From an uncultured Pseudobutyrivibrio sp. (GTDB lineage: Bacteria; Bacillota; Clostridia; Lachnospirales; Lachnospiraceae): 34,257 nt of DNA. Of the stretch, positions 14,403 through 22,698 are shown one piece after another. The position numbers were made by a program, and so were the translations under genes. The notes beneath the pieces were generated by a model. It ran no database searches. It had not been told where the DNA came from and saw only the letters and a program-made list of their open reading frames with translations. The stretch spans positions 1 through 34,257 of the forward strand of contig CAMJBT010000033.1 in the NCBI GenBank assembly GCA_946403965.1. The letters run 5' to 3'. Every line of letters starts with the position of its first letter. Position 1 is the stretch's first letter.

Positions 14403-14682
14403 AAAATATTCCTGAAGGCATAATGCTCAATAAAGAAATCCCCGCGGGAACCAGGTTCCTGCGACGCATCAGATAAATGTCACCATATTATCCTGTAAAG
14501 AAATAGTGTATAATTGTAGCAGTAGCCTTCGGGGCTGCGCTTATTTTAGTGCAAAAAACTAATTGAATTATGATTAGTTTTTCATTAAGGTTATATAAAG
14601 CGACTGAGATATTGAGGGATTTTCAATGATGATCCCAATAGAAGACAAAATACTAATCAATCAAGGAACATAAACAACAATT
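14403..14682 (+). promoter_or_regulatory. Leader region of the glycosyltransferase operon: -10 and two hairpins
   Basis: TATAAT at 14509-14514 lacks a good -35. A small hairpin with a TTCG loop (GCAG…CC-TTCG-GG…CTGC, 14519-14538) would be at the very 5' end of the transcript. A perfect 10-bp stem AAAAACTAAT (14554-14563) / ATTAGTTTTT (14573-14582) follows, which has a U-rich 3' arm. The coding start is 100 bases later. The arrangement suggests transcription control in the leader, but no ligand class is recognised. Confidence 0.45.
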
Positions 14683-15627
14683 ATGAACAAAAAACTACTC
14701 ACAATTATTGTGCCATGTTACAACGAGGAGGAATCCTTGCCATTGTTTTACCAGGCAATCAAAAATCTGGAGGGAGAGGGGAAGCTCTCTGCCGTGGATA
14801 TTGAATTCTTGTTTGTAGACGATGGCTCTCGTGATAAGACACTTCAGGTGTGCCGCCAGCTTAGAAGCCAAGATGAGAGAGTGCGATATGTTTCGTTCTC
14901 CAGAAACTTTGGCAAAGAAGCGGGCATATATGCCGGATTGGAAAAGTCCAGAGGCGATTATGTGGTAATCATGGATGCAGATTTGCAGGATCCTCCAGCG
15001 ATGCTGCCACAGATGCTGCAGGAATTAGAGTCGGGCCAGTATGATTGTGTGGCTACACGCCGCGTGGACCGCAAAGGAGAGCCACCAATTCGCTCTTGGT
15101 TTGCCAGAAAGTTTTATAAATTGATGAACAAGATTTCCAGCGCCGATATTGTGGATGGCGCCAGAGATTATCAGATGATGACACGCAAGGTGGTGGATGC
15201 AATCGTGTCCATGCGCGAGTACAATCGTTTCTCAAAGGGAATCTTCGGCTGGGTCGGCTTCCGCCGCAAGTGGCTTGAGTTTGAAAATGTTGAGCGCGTG
15301 GCAGGAGAGACAAAGTGGTCATTCTGGAAGCTATTTATATATGCAATTGACGGAATCGTTGCCTTCTCCACAACACCACTTATAATGGCTTCAATTTTTG
15401 GATTGATTATGTGTTTGGTGGCATTTTTGTTCATAATCGTGATTATCATCAGAACATTGGTGTTCGGTGACCCAACAAGTGGCTGGCCTTCTATGGTTTG
15501 TATTATCCTGTTGGTATCAGGCATTCAGCTTTTGTGCATGGGAATCCTGGGGCAGTATCTATCAAAGGCATACCTCGAAACTAAGAACAGACCAATATAC
15601 ATAGTTCAAGAGGAAGATGGAGAATAA
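14683..15627 (+). CDS. GtrB-like polyprenyl-phosphate glycosyltransferase (GT2)
   Basis: A 314-residue membrane glycosyltransferase of the DPM1/GtrB type. The N-terminal GT-A domain starts TIIVPCYNEEESLP, has FVDDGSRD at 44-51 and the metal-binding DAD at 98-100 (VIMDADLQDPP). SRNFGKEAGIYAGL and a RVAGETKWS amphipathic segment lead to two C-terminal transmembrane helices (about 232-256 and 268-292). The family moves a sugar from a nucleotide sugar to undecaprenyl phosphate on the inner membrane face; after flipping, a GtrII- or GT-C-type enzyme uses it outside. Such an enzyme lies at 18747. A second paralogue with a slightly different signature is at 24756, so two different lipid-linked sugars may be made. 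The donor is not readable. Confidence 0.88.
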   Translation: MNKKLLTIIVPCYNEEESLPLFYQAIKNLEGEGKLSAVDIEFLFVDDGSRDKTLQVCRQLRSQDERVRYVSFSRNFGKEAGIYAGLEKSRGDYVVIMDADLQDPPAMLPQMLQELESGQYDCVATRRVDRKGEPPIRSWFARKFYKLMNKISSADIVDGARDYQMMTRKVVDAIVSMREYNRFSKGIFGWVGFRRKWLEFENVERVAGETKWSFWKLFIYAIDGIVAFSTTPLIMASIFGLIMCLVAFLFIIVIIIRTLVFGDPTSGWPSMVCIILLVSGIQLLCMGILGQYLSKAYLETKNRPIYIVQEEDGE

Positions 15628-15694
15628 TAGATAAGCTGCCAGACACTGCAGGTATTTATATCATGGGGGAGAAACAGAGGACAAAAGATTACTA

Positions 15695-17221
15695 ATGACT
15701 AAAAAGACTAAAAGCATTGCAAGCACAGCTATGGTGCTTACAATTTTGACACTATGCTTCAAGGCTTTAGGCTTTGTGAAGCAGGCGGTGGTGGCGTATT
15801 ATTTTGGAGCCACCTTCGAGACAGACATATATTATGTAGCCTTCAATTTCGTAGGCACACTTTCGTCGGCATTTATTCGTGCAATCACTATTTCACTGGT
15901 TGGAATATACACACATTGCCTTGTTCAAAAGGGCAAGGCTGCAGCATCCAAGTTGCTAAGCGCATGCCTGGAGGTGTTGGTGCCGGTGGTGCTGGTGGTA
16001 CTTCTATTGGCATATATGCTGACACCGCAGATTGCCATGGCATTGGCGCCTAAGTATTCCCCAGAGGAATCAATGCTGTTACAATCGTATTTACGAATTT
16101 GCTATCCATTCTTTCTGTTTTCAGTGGTGACATTGGTTTGGACATCGTTGTTGGATGCAAACAAGGATTTCGTGGCAAGTAGAACCGAATCCTTCATCAC
16201 CAGCACAACTACCATTTTGTGTTGTGTTTTCCTCTACAGCATTCAGGCAGTCACATCACTTGTTATCGCTCAGTACATTAGCTATGTGATTTTTGGTACA
16301 TTGCTTTTAATTAGAGGAAAGAAATATTTCGATTTCACATTTGTCAGCTTCAAAATTGTGCCAGAGATTCGCACAGTTTTGATGACAGCACTTCCACTTT
16401 TTGTGGGCAACTCAGTGTCACAAATCAACAAAATCGTGGACAACTCACTTTCAACAGGCTTGGGTCACGGAAATGCCTCGGCCCTTTCATATGCTGTGGT
16501 TCTTGAAGATTTTGTCAGCATCATCCTTGTCAATAATGTGGTGGATATTTTGTATGTAAACTTTTCAACTTACACCGCTGAGGGTGATTACAACAAACTC
16601 ACAGACACAATGAAAAAAGCAATCAACATCATGATATGCATCATGATTCCGATTACTATCGTCACATGTCTCTGCGCAAAGGAGATTGTTTCTATTGCAT
16701 ATTATCGCGGAAGCTTCACATGGGATGATGTGCTAATGACCAGCGCCGCACTCATAGGATATGCAATTGGTTTTACAAGTATGGGCGTAAGGGATATAAT
16801 CTTACGAGGCTTGTATTCATTTAAGAATACAAAGGGGCCGATGATTACGGGATTTTTTGCCGTTGGCTTCAACATTTTCTTTAGTATTTTGTTGTCCAGA
16901 TATATTGGTATCATGGGAATTTCTATTGCAAGCTCAATCAGCCTGACTGTGAATTTCCTGATTAATTCACGCATGCTGAAAAAGCATGTGCCTAGCTACA
17001 GCCTGAGCCTGCACATTCCAGTTTTACTGAAACAGGTCCCAGCTGCGATTTACGCAGTGGCAGTTGTACTTCTTGTAAAGCATTTTGTAGCAGGCAATTT
17101 GCTAGTATTTATGATTTCAGCGATAGCTGCGTTGGGTGGATATGCGCTGATATTGCTTGCGATGAATATAGAAGAAGTTAATTATTTCAAAACTAAAATA
17201 TTATCGAAAGTAAAGAAGTAG
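15695..17221 (+). CDS. Polysaccharide flippase of the MurJ/MviN type
   Basis: A 508-residue polytopic membrane protein with about 12-14 hydrophobic helices. The N-terminus (TILTLCFKALGFVKQAVVAYYFGA…TDIYYVAFN) is the conserved opening of MurJ/MviN lipid flippases, in which the RE/KQ…YFG.....D.Y..A pattern lines the central cavity. In this position, beside glycan genes, it is more likely a Wzx-like exporter of undecaprenyl-diphosphate oligosaccharide than the essential lipid II flippase. Start: ATG at 15695; the AGAGGA site is about 15 bases away, a little far. The 3' end overlaps the first copy of a 41-bp tandem repeat (17180-17302); the two downstream copies lie outside the gene and out of frame. 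Confidence 0.82.
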   Translation: MTKKTKSIASTAMVLTILTLCFKALGFVKQAVVAYYFGATFETDIYYVAFNFVGTLSSAFIRAITISLVGIYTHCLVQKGKAAASKLLSACLEVLVPVVLVVLLLAYMLTPQIAMALAPKYSPEESMLLQSYLRICYPFFLFSVVTLVWTSLLDANKDFVASRTESFITSTTTILCCVFLYSIQAVTSLVIAQYISYVIFGTLLLIRGKKYFDFTFVSFKIVPEIRTVLMTALPLFVGNSVSQINKIVDNSLSTGLGHGNASALSYAVVLEDFVSIILVNNVVDILYVNFSTYTAEGDYNKLTDTMKKAINIMICIMIPITIVTCLCAKEIVSIAYYRGSFTWDDVLMTSAALIGYAIGFTSMGVRDIILRGLYSFKNTKGPMITGFFAVGFNIFFSILLSRYIGIMGISIASSISLTVNFLINSRMLKKHVPSYSLSLHIPVLLKQVPAAIYAVAVVLLVKHFVAGNLLVFMISAIAALGGYALILLAMNIEEVNYFKTKILSKVKK

Positions 17222-17302
17222 ATTATTTTAAATTAGAAATATTATCGAAAGTAAAGAAGTAGATTATTTCAAATTAGAAATATTATCGAAAAATAAAAAG
17301 TA
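17180..17302 (+). repeat. Three tandem 41-bp repeats at the flippase 3' end
   Basis: Units at 17180-17220, 17221-17261 and 17262-17302 share …AATATTATCGAAAGTAAAGAAGTA with a few changes. The first unit encodes the last residues and most of the stop of the flippase; the other two are untranslated copies. Because 41 is not a multiple of 3, the expansion would shift frame if placed before the stop. Confidence 0.8.
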
Positions 17303-17310
17303 ATTATGAA

Positions 17311-17403
17311 GTGCACCTCATAGTCTAGGTAAGCGCCAACGGGGAAGTATCATGCTGAGCATGGAGGGTGCCCTGCGGTAGCAAGATAACCTTGGGTGTG
17401 CAC
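17311..17403 (+). ncRNA. Structured leader RNA, class not recognised
   Basis: GTGCAC at 17311-17316 pairs with GTGCAC at 17398-17403 and closes a 93-base domain ending seven bases before the GGAGG of the gene at 17421. Inside are AGGT/ACCT (17327-17330 with 17389-17392), GCGCC (17333-17337) pairing with GGTGC (17367-17371) with one wobble, and a perfect CATGC-TGA-GCATG hairpin (17351-17363). GCACC (17313-17317) could instead pair with the same GGTGC, which gives an alternative fold. The domain is GC-richer than the surrounding intergenic DNA. It matches no riboswitch consensus that I could recall. Confidence 0.5.
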
Positions 17404-17420
17404 ATTATAAGGAGGAAATT

Positions 17421-18590
17421 ATGATTCCAGTAATGAATGTTCAAAGACAATATGCTTCTCTTCAAGAGGAGTTAGATAAAGCGGCCCTTGAGGTGCTTCA
17501 CTCAGGTGGTTACATCCTGGGGCCAAAGGTTTCTGAATTTGAAAAGCAGTTTGCAGAGTATTGTGGAGCAAAGTATGCAGTTGGTGTGGGTAATGGTACA
17601 GATGCCCTTGTGATTGCACTTCTTGCAGCAGGAGTTGGTGAAGGTGATGAGGTTATCACTACAGCCATGACATTTGTTTCTACAGCAGAAGCTATTGCAC
17701 AGGTTGGTGCAAAGCCTGTTTTTGTGGACATTACACCTGATACTTACACAATGGATCCAAGCAAATTGGAGGCAGCTTTTACTTCAAAGACAAAGGCTGT
17801 TATCCCAGTGCATATCTATGGCCAGGCTGCTGATATGGATGCTATCAATGAAATTGCACATGCACACGGAGCCCTCGTAATTGAGGATTGCGCTCAGGCA
17901 GCAGGTGCAAAATACAAAGGTCGCCGCACATGCTCTCTTGGTGATGTGGCATGCGTCAGCTTCTTCCCAACAAAGAACCTTGGCGCAGCAGGCGATGCTG
18001 GCATAATTGTCACAAGCAATGAGGATCTTTACAAGGGATGCTTGGCATATCGTGTTCATGGTTCTGGAATCAACGGCGCATATACATATGCCAGACTTAA
18101 TGGCCAGGAATTTGACGAAAGCAAAATTGATTTCCATGGAAATCTTCCAAAATATTACAATTATCTTGTGGGCTTCAATTCAAGACTTGATGCCCTTCAG
18201 GCTGCAATGCTTTCTGTGAAGCTTCCACATCTTGATGATTGGAATGCAAAAAGACGTGAAATCGCAGCAATCTATAATGAAAAGATTACAAACAGCAAGC
18301 TTACAAAGCCTGTTGTTGCAAAGGATAACGAGCATATTTTCTATGTTTATCCAATGAAGGTGGAGGATCGCGCTGCATTCCGTGCCCACATGGAGGAAAA
18401 GGGTATCACCACAGGTGTTTACTTCCCAGTGCCAATGCATGAGCAGGCTTGTTTCGCAGAGCTTGGCTATAAGCATGGTGACTTCCCAGTTGCAGAGGAT
18501 TTGGCTGAGCATGGAGTGACAATCCCAATGTTCCCTGAACTTACTGAAGAAGAAATACAGCAAGTTATAGATGCTGTTAATTCTTTCTAG
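17421..18590 (+). CDS. DegT/DnrJ/EryC1/StrS sugar aminotransferase
   Basis: A 389-residue PLP-dependent sugar aminotransferase. It has IPVMNVQRQY at the N-terminus, GVGNGTDAL (cofactor phosphate site), the PLP aspartate D156 in VIEDCAQA, and the Schiff-base lysine K185 in SFFPTKNLGAAGDAG. The PTKNLG form and the near-start GGYILGP…FE are typical of enzymes aminating C3 or C4 of keto sugars (QdtB-, WbpE- and related groups); which one applies cannot be decided here. It differs clearly from the aminotransferases at 2986 and 20540, so three amino sugars may be involved. Start: ATG with GGAGG six to nine bases upstream. It follows a structured leader (17311-17403), so it may be separately controlled. 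A long inverted repeat lies after the stop. Confidence 0.87.
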   Translation: MIPVMNVQRQYASLQEELDKAALEVLHSGGYILGPKVSEFEKQFAEYCGAKYAVGVGNGTDALVIALLAAGVGEGDEVITTAMTFVSTAEAIAQVGAKPVFVDITPDTYTMDPSKLEAAFTSKTKAVIPVHIYGQAADMDAINEIAHAHGALVIEDCAQAAGAKYKGRRTCSLGDVACVSFFPTKNLGAAGDAGIIVTSNEDLYKGCLAYRVHGSGINGAYTYARLNGQEFDESKIDFHGNLPKYYNYLVGFNSRLDALQAAMLSVKLPHLDDWNAKRREIAAIYNEKITNSKLTKPVVAKDNEHIFYVYPMKVEDRAAFRAHMEEKGITTGVYFPVPMHEQACFAELGYKHGDFPVAEDLAEHGVTIPMFPELTEEEIQQVIDAVNSF

Positions 18591-18597
18591 AACCTAC

Positions 18598-18683
18598 GCT
18601 AGTTACGCTCACAAGCCATAGATATCTCCGCTCAGCTATAGAAAGCATCGCTTGAGATATCTATGAGCTTGTGAACTACTAGC
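18598..18683 (+). repeat. Long inverted repeat between aminotransferase and GtrII-like genes
   Basis: Nested pairing blocks flank a loop near 18629-18653: GCTAGT (18598-18603) with ACTAGC (18678-18683), CACAAGC (18610-18616) with GCTTGTG (18667-18673), and ATAGATATCTC (18618-18628) with GAGATATCTAT (18654-18664). No T-run follows, so it is not a standard terminator. It may stabilise the upstream mRNA or be a cruciform or mobile remnant. Confidence 0.7.
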
Positions 18684-18746
18684 TTGAATATTAAAAATGG
18701 CTTAGCACTATTTATAACTAATAATATTTTCTGAATCGAGAACTTT

Positions 18747-20384
18747 ATGAACTATACGAATCGAATTGAAAGCTCAATCGTACGTGTGATACGTATGTTA
18801 TCCCCTCAGCAACTCTACTGCTTTTACGCTACACTGATAGCGGGATTGGTGGCACACGGGTATGTGCTTTTTAACAGAATTTCATATCACGACAACTCGG
18901 CCTGCCTTTTTAATTTAGGAGGCACCTACGAATCTGGTCGCTGGATGCTTGGCTTCATTTATGATTTGCAGATGAAGACCACAAAGCTTTTTTCAGTGCC
19001 AGTATTCAATGGCGGCTTGTCCATCATCTTTATTGCTATTGCAGCCATGTTGGTTGTGAAGATGTTTGATGTAAAGAGCAAGTTTTTGGCTGCAGCAATC
19101 GGTGCTATCATGGTGGTTTATCCCGTGGTGACCAGCATATTTTCATTTATGTTTACTGCTTGGGAATATCATTTGGCGCTTTTACTTTCAGTGCTGGCGG
19201 CAAAGGTCCTGACGGAAAACTTGAACCTGAAAGGTTTCATCCTTGCAACACTGTTTGCAACCATGAGCCTTGGCCTCTATCAGGCTTTCTTAGCTGTCAC
19301 AGTTGTCCTGTTTTTGATTAAGCTTTTTATGGGTGTGTTGGACGAAAAGTTCCAAAGCCCAATTGACTATATAAAAACAGGTCTTGTTTATCTTTTAAAT
19401 CTTGGAGTCAGCCTTGTTCTTTGGGCAGTAATGCGTAAAATCACAATGGCAATCAAAGGAATTACCGCGGTTGACTACAAAGGAATGGATGAAGGATATT
19501 CACTGGCAAAGTTCCCAGCTGTTTTCTTAAATTCTCTAAAGGCTTTCTTTGGATTTGGACAGGCGGGGATAAATGCAGTATTATATCAAAGGACTCTTGC
19601 ATGTTTGATTGTGATTGTCACAATTATTCAGCTGGCAGTCCTACTGAAAAAAAGCAAAACAAAGCTTTCTATAAAGCTATTTAGTTTAATTGGCTTGGCG
19701 CTTATTCCAGTTGGAATGAACATGGTTTATCTGCTTTCTACAAGCGCTGAGTACAAGATTGATTCGCTGATGGTTTATGGAGATATCTTTGTGTTCCTGC
19801 TTCCAATACTTCTTATAGAAAGATTGCAGCAAGGCGAAGAGGGTTCAAACAACTCATCAACTGATATCGCCCCAGCATCAAAGACCTTCGGTCAGCGACA
19901 GCTTGAGGCAGCTACATGGATTCAAATTATTGCCCTTTTGGTCATGACTTTTGGCTATATTTACATGGATAATGCTGCTTACATGAAGGCGGAAATCGCT
20001 GAAGAACAGGCGTCGGCCTACTTCAATCAGCTGGTGACAGCTATCAAGGCCTGTGATGGTTTTTCAGATGATATGGACATCATCTTTGTGGGCTGGGCGG
20101 ATCTTGATGACGGCACCACAGTAGAGGTTGATAACAACAGTCAGCTGGATGCAGTGAAGCTGGAGAAATATCCACGATATACAGATATTGTTAGCTATGG
20201 TGGTTCGATTCACTTCCTTAAGGAACACATCGGATTTGGAAACGAGCATCTCATTGATGATGATGGCACTGTAGCAAAGGAATCTGAAGTGAAGAAGATG
20301 CCAACATACCCTAATGATGGCTCAATTGCAGTTGTAGATGGCAGGGTTATTGTGAAACTTGGTGAGCCAACTGCAGAAGAGTAG
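18747..20384 (+). CDS. GtrII-like membrane glucosyltransferase
   Basis: A 545-residue polytopic protein with about nine to eleven hydrophobic helices in the first 390 residues and a soluble C-terminal domain (about 410-545) after a last helix (WIQIIALLVMTFGYIYM). The N-terminal FNRISYHDNSACLFNLGGTYESGRWML, with an acidic residue after His in the first outer loop and the later GRW, fits the GtrII glucosyltransferase family (PF14264 type). That family transfers glucose from undecaprenyl-phosphate-glucose to an O-antigen-like chain outside the membrane. It would pair with a GtrB-like enzyme (14683 or 24756) and a small flippase (30422-31151 is a candidate). No strong ribosome site precedes the ATG at 18747 (GAGAAC only), but the family match begins close to it. 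Target glycan is unknown. Confidence 0.8.
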   Translation: MNYTNRIESSIVRVIRMLSPQQLYCFYATLIAGLVAHGYVLFNRISYHDNSACLFNLGGTYESGRWMLGFIYDLQMKTTKLFSVPVFNGGLSIIFIAIAAMLVVKMFDVKSKFLAAAIGAIMVVYPVVTSIFSFMFTAWEYHLALLLSVLAAKVLTENLNLKGFILATLFATMSLGLYQAFLAVTVVLFLIKLFMGVLDEKFQSPIDYIKTGLVYLLNLGVSLVLWAVMRKITMAIKGITAVDYKGMDEGYSLAKFPAVFLNSLKAFFGFGQAGINAVLYQRTLACLIVIVTIIQLAVLLKKSKTKLSIKLFSLIGLALIPVGMNMVYLLSTSAEYKIDSLMVYGDIFVFLLPILLIERLQQGEEGSNNSSTDIAPASKTFGQRQLEAATWIQIIALLVMTFGYIYMDNAAYMKAEIAEEQASAYFNQLVTAIKACDGFSDDMDIIFVGWADLDDGTTVEVDNNSQLDAVKLEKYPRYTDIVSYGGSIHFLKEHIGFGNEHLIDDDGTVAKESEVKKMPTYPNDGSIAVVDGRVIVKLGEPTAEE

Positions 20385-20539
20385 TTAGACTTTAGATTAT
20401 TTTAGAAAAGAACTAGTGAGCTAGCTAATAAAAATAAGTAATATAAGAATGTACTTTGAATGTAGATTGTTAACTAGCTATTAATAAAAGTTATAACCTG
20501 GAAACAGGAATAATTTGCAAACTCAAAGAGGTAAATAAA

Positions 20540-21838
20540 ATGTATTCAAAGAATTTCGCGAAATTTGAAAACAAGGTGTTTCTTGCAACACCAACAATGC
20601 ACGGCGACGAGCTGAAGTATATCCAGGAGGCATACGACACAAACTGGATGACAACAGCCGGCACAAATATCACTGAGGTTGAAAAGCTTTGCGCTGAAAA
20701 GGTTGGTGTGAAATATGCTGTTGGTCTTTCGGCAGGAACAGCATCACTTCATCTTTCAATGAAGCTTGCTGGAATCGAAGCATACGGAATGCCTGCAGTG
20801 GGCCATGGATGTTTGGAAGGACACAAGGTTTTCTGTACAGATATGACTTTTGATGCCACAGTAAACCCTGTCGTTTACGAAGGTGGTATCCCAGTATTCA
20901 TCGACACAGAGACAGATACATGGAATATGGATCCAGTTGCTCTTGAAAAGGCTTTCGAGATCTATCCAGAGGTAAAGGTTGTTGTTTGCGCTCACCTTTA
21001 TGGAACTCCAGGAAAGATTGATGAAATCAGCGCTATTGTAAAGAAACACGGGGCAATACTTATTGAGGATGCAGCAGAGTCATTTGGTGCTACATACAAG
21101 GGTGTTCAGACTGGTTCATTTGGTAGCTTCAACACTATTTCTTTCAACGGAAACAAAATCATCACAGGTTCTTCAGGCGGATGTTTCCTTACAAATTCAA
21201 AGGAAGCTGCTGAGAAGGTCCGCAAGTGGTCTACACAGGCCAGAGAGGCTGCTGCCTGGTATCAGCACGAGGAGCTTGGCTACAACTACAGAATGAGTAA
21301 TGTTATTGCAGGTGTTATTCGCGGTCAGCTTCCATTTTTGGAGGAGCACATCGCTCAGAAACGTGCAATTTATGAAAGATATAAAGAGGGCTTCAAGGGG
21401 CTTCCAGTACAGATGAATCCAATGGACCTTGAAAACTCAAAGCCTAACTACTGGCTGTCATGCCTCATCATCGACAAAGATGCTATGTGTCCACAGGTTC
21501 GTGGAGAGCACGAGGCATTGTTCACACCAGAACATGGCAAGAGCTGCCCAACAGAAATTCTTCAGGCAATTGCCAGCATCAATGCAGAGGGCCGTCCAAT
21601 TTGGAAGCCAATGCATATGCAGCCAATTTATCGCCTGAATCCATTCATCACACGTGAAGGAAATGGACGTGCTGTTACAAACGCATACATCGCAGGTGGA
21701 GTTCTTGGCGCTGATGGTCAGCCACTTGATATGGGTACAGATATTTTTGAGAGAGGTCTTTGCCTTCCAAGTGATAACAAGATGTCGCCAGCAGAGCAGG
21801 AGCGCATTATCGAGGTTGTTCGTGCTTGTTTTGAATAA
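20540..21838 (+). CDS. PglE/LegC-type 4-keto-sugar aminotransferase
   Basis: A 432-residue DegT/DnrJ/EryC1/StrS aminotransferase. FLATPTMHGDELKYIQEAYDTNWMTTAG is the opening typical of enzymes acting on UDP-4-keto-6-deoxy-GlcNAc (PglE, LegC, PseC relatives). The cofactor aspartate is D177 in LIEDAAES and the Schiff-base lysine K206 in SFNGNKIITGSSGG. The C-terminal half is longer than in PglE by loops around residues 85-100 and 340-400 (KPMHMQPIYR is the conserved end motif). With the dehydratase at 22699 it could give UDP-4-amino-4,6-dideoxy-GlcNAc, the precursor of bacillosamine and legionaminic acid. Start: ATG with AGAGG eight bases upstream. The next gene has its own promoter (21851), so the transcript probably ends near 21840. 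Confidence 0.85.
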   Translation: MYSKNFAKFENKVFLATPTMHGDELKYIQEAYDTNWMTTAGTNITEVEKLCAEKVGVKYAVGLSAGTASLHLSMKLAGIEAYGMPAVGHGCLEGHKVFCTDMTFDATVNPVVYEGGIPVFIDTETDTWNMDPVALEKAFEIYPEVKVVVCAHLYGTPGKIDEISAIVKKHGAILIEDAAESFGATYKGVQTGSFGSFNTISFNGNKIITGSSGGCFLTNSKEAAEKVRKWSTQAREAAAWYQHEELGYNYRMSNVIAGVIRGQLPFLEEHIAQKRAIYERYKEGFKGLPVQMNPMDLENSKPNYWLSCLIIDKDAMCPQVRGEHEALFTPEHGKSCPTEILQAIASINAEGRPIWKPMHMQPIYRLNPFITREGNGRAVTNAYIAGGVLGADGQPLDMGTDIFERGLCLPSDNKMSPAEQERIIEVVRACFE

Positions 21839-21850
21839 TAGGACAAGTGA

Positions 21851-21859
21851 TGTTATAAT
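21851..21859 (+). promoter_or_regulatory. Extended -10 promoter for the secreted protein gene
   Basis: TGtTATAAT (21851-21859) has no strong -35. The implied leader of about 75 bases holds a possible hairpin (GTGAA…TTCAC, around 21894-21919) before the AGGAGG site at 21931. Confidence 0.6.
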
Positions 21860-21940
21860 GTGTTATTAAGTAGGGAATAATCTTAGTAAGACGGTGAAGC
21901 GGTTCGGAGCTGTTTCACATGTCGGAACATAGGAGGGTTT

Positions 21941-22537
21941 ATGAGAAAAGTATTATCAAGACTTTTGGTTTTATCGATGACAGCGGTTGCTTTTGTATCC
22001 ACATCAAATGTGGCAGAAGCAAAGGTATACAATTACGACATTACAGAGGAGTCTTTTGACGCAGCTGATTACGCTAATCGCTATGCTGATTTAAAGGCAG
22101 CCTTCGGCGAAGACAAGGCAGCTCTTTACAATCACTACAAATATTTCGGCGCTGAGGAAGGCCGCATTGTTAAAATTACAAAGGATGTTCTTAATGCACA
22201 GAATCCTACAGACACAATTCCTGCAAAGGTTTTTGCAATAGATGTGCTTGGCACAATCGTGAATGATAGCATGACAGACGGACAGAAGGTCAAGGCTGTT
22301 GAGGCATGGATGACAGCAAACATCAAGCCTGGCACAACTGAAAACAATGCTTGCTATCATATCACTGCACCTATGGCTACACTTCCAACTGCGCCAGAGG
22401 GATATGCAGAGACTTTCGAGTTCTTCATGGATGCATGTGGTGTGGAAGCTATCACAAACAGCGACATGAAGTCGAATAAGGTTTGTGTAGATGGACAGTG
22501 GCATGACATAAATATTCCAGCTGGAATTCTTTATTAA
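21941..22537 (+). CDS. Secreted protein with degenerate transglutaminase-like end
   Basis: A 198-residue protein with a classical signal peptide: MRKVLSR, hydrophobic LLVLSMTAVAFVSTS, and a cleavage site near VAEA-KV (about 28). Next comes a module FDAADYANRYADLKAAFG…LYNHYKYFGAEEGR (36-75), which I know as a repeat in Lachnospiraceae surface proteins. The C-terminal part (120-198) resembles a bacterial transglutaminase-like core: GYAETFEFFMDACGVEA followed by NKVCVDGQWHDIN. In active relatives a catalytic Cys precedes GYA and a His-Ala-Trp precedes NKV. Here these are P-E and M-K-S, so the catalytic Cys and His both seem lost. It has its own promoter at 21851 and terminator at 22551. It may be a cell-surface binding protein; no enzymatic role is expected. 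Confidence 0.7.
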   Translation: MRKVLSRLLVLSMTAVAFVSTSNVAEAKVYNYDITEESFDAADYANRYADLKAAFGEDKAALYNHYKYFGAEEGRIVKITKDVLNAQNPTDTIPAKVFAIDVLGTIVNDSMTDGQKVKAVEAWMTANIKPGTTENNACYHITAPMATLPTAPEGYAETFEFFMDACGVEAITNSDMKSNKVCVDGQWHDINIPAGILY

Positions 22538-22550
22538 TCAGAATTGATTG

Positions 22551-22592
22551 GCAGGTCGAACTGGGGAGACCTTGGTTCGGCCTGCATTTTTG
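22551..22592 (+). terminator. Rho-independent terminator after the secreted protein gene
   Basis: GCAGGTCGAAC (22551-22561) pairs with GTTCGGCCTGC (22575-22585) with one T-G pair, followed by ATTTTT. Confidence 0.88.
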
Positions 22593-22698
22593 AGTTTTAT
22601 GACACCTTGATGATTAGAGTCACAGGGCATCCAATAAAGCAGCAAGTTTGAAACAATATCTGCTTTAATTACATTTAGGAGATTTTCAAAATTAAATT

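Noticed and set aside
14072-14404. Second minus-strand frame across array 2
   Set aside because: It is another frame of the same 84-bp repeats. Repetition keeps several frames open, and no start signal is visible.
17311-17403. Identification as a c-di-GMP, TPP, T-box or fluoride riboswitch
   Set aside because: The conserved blocks of these classes, as I recall them, are not present. Left as an unassigned leader.
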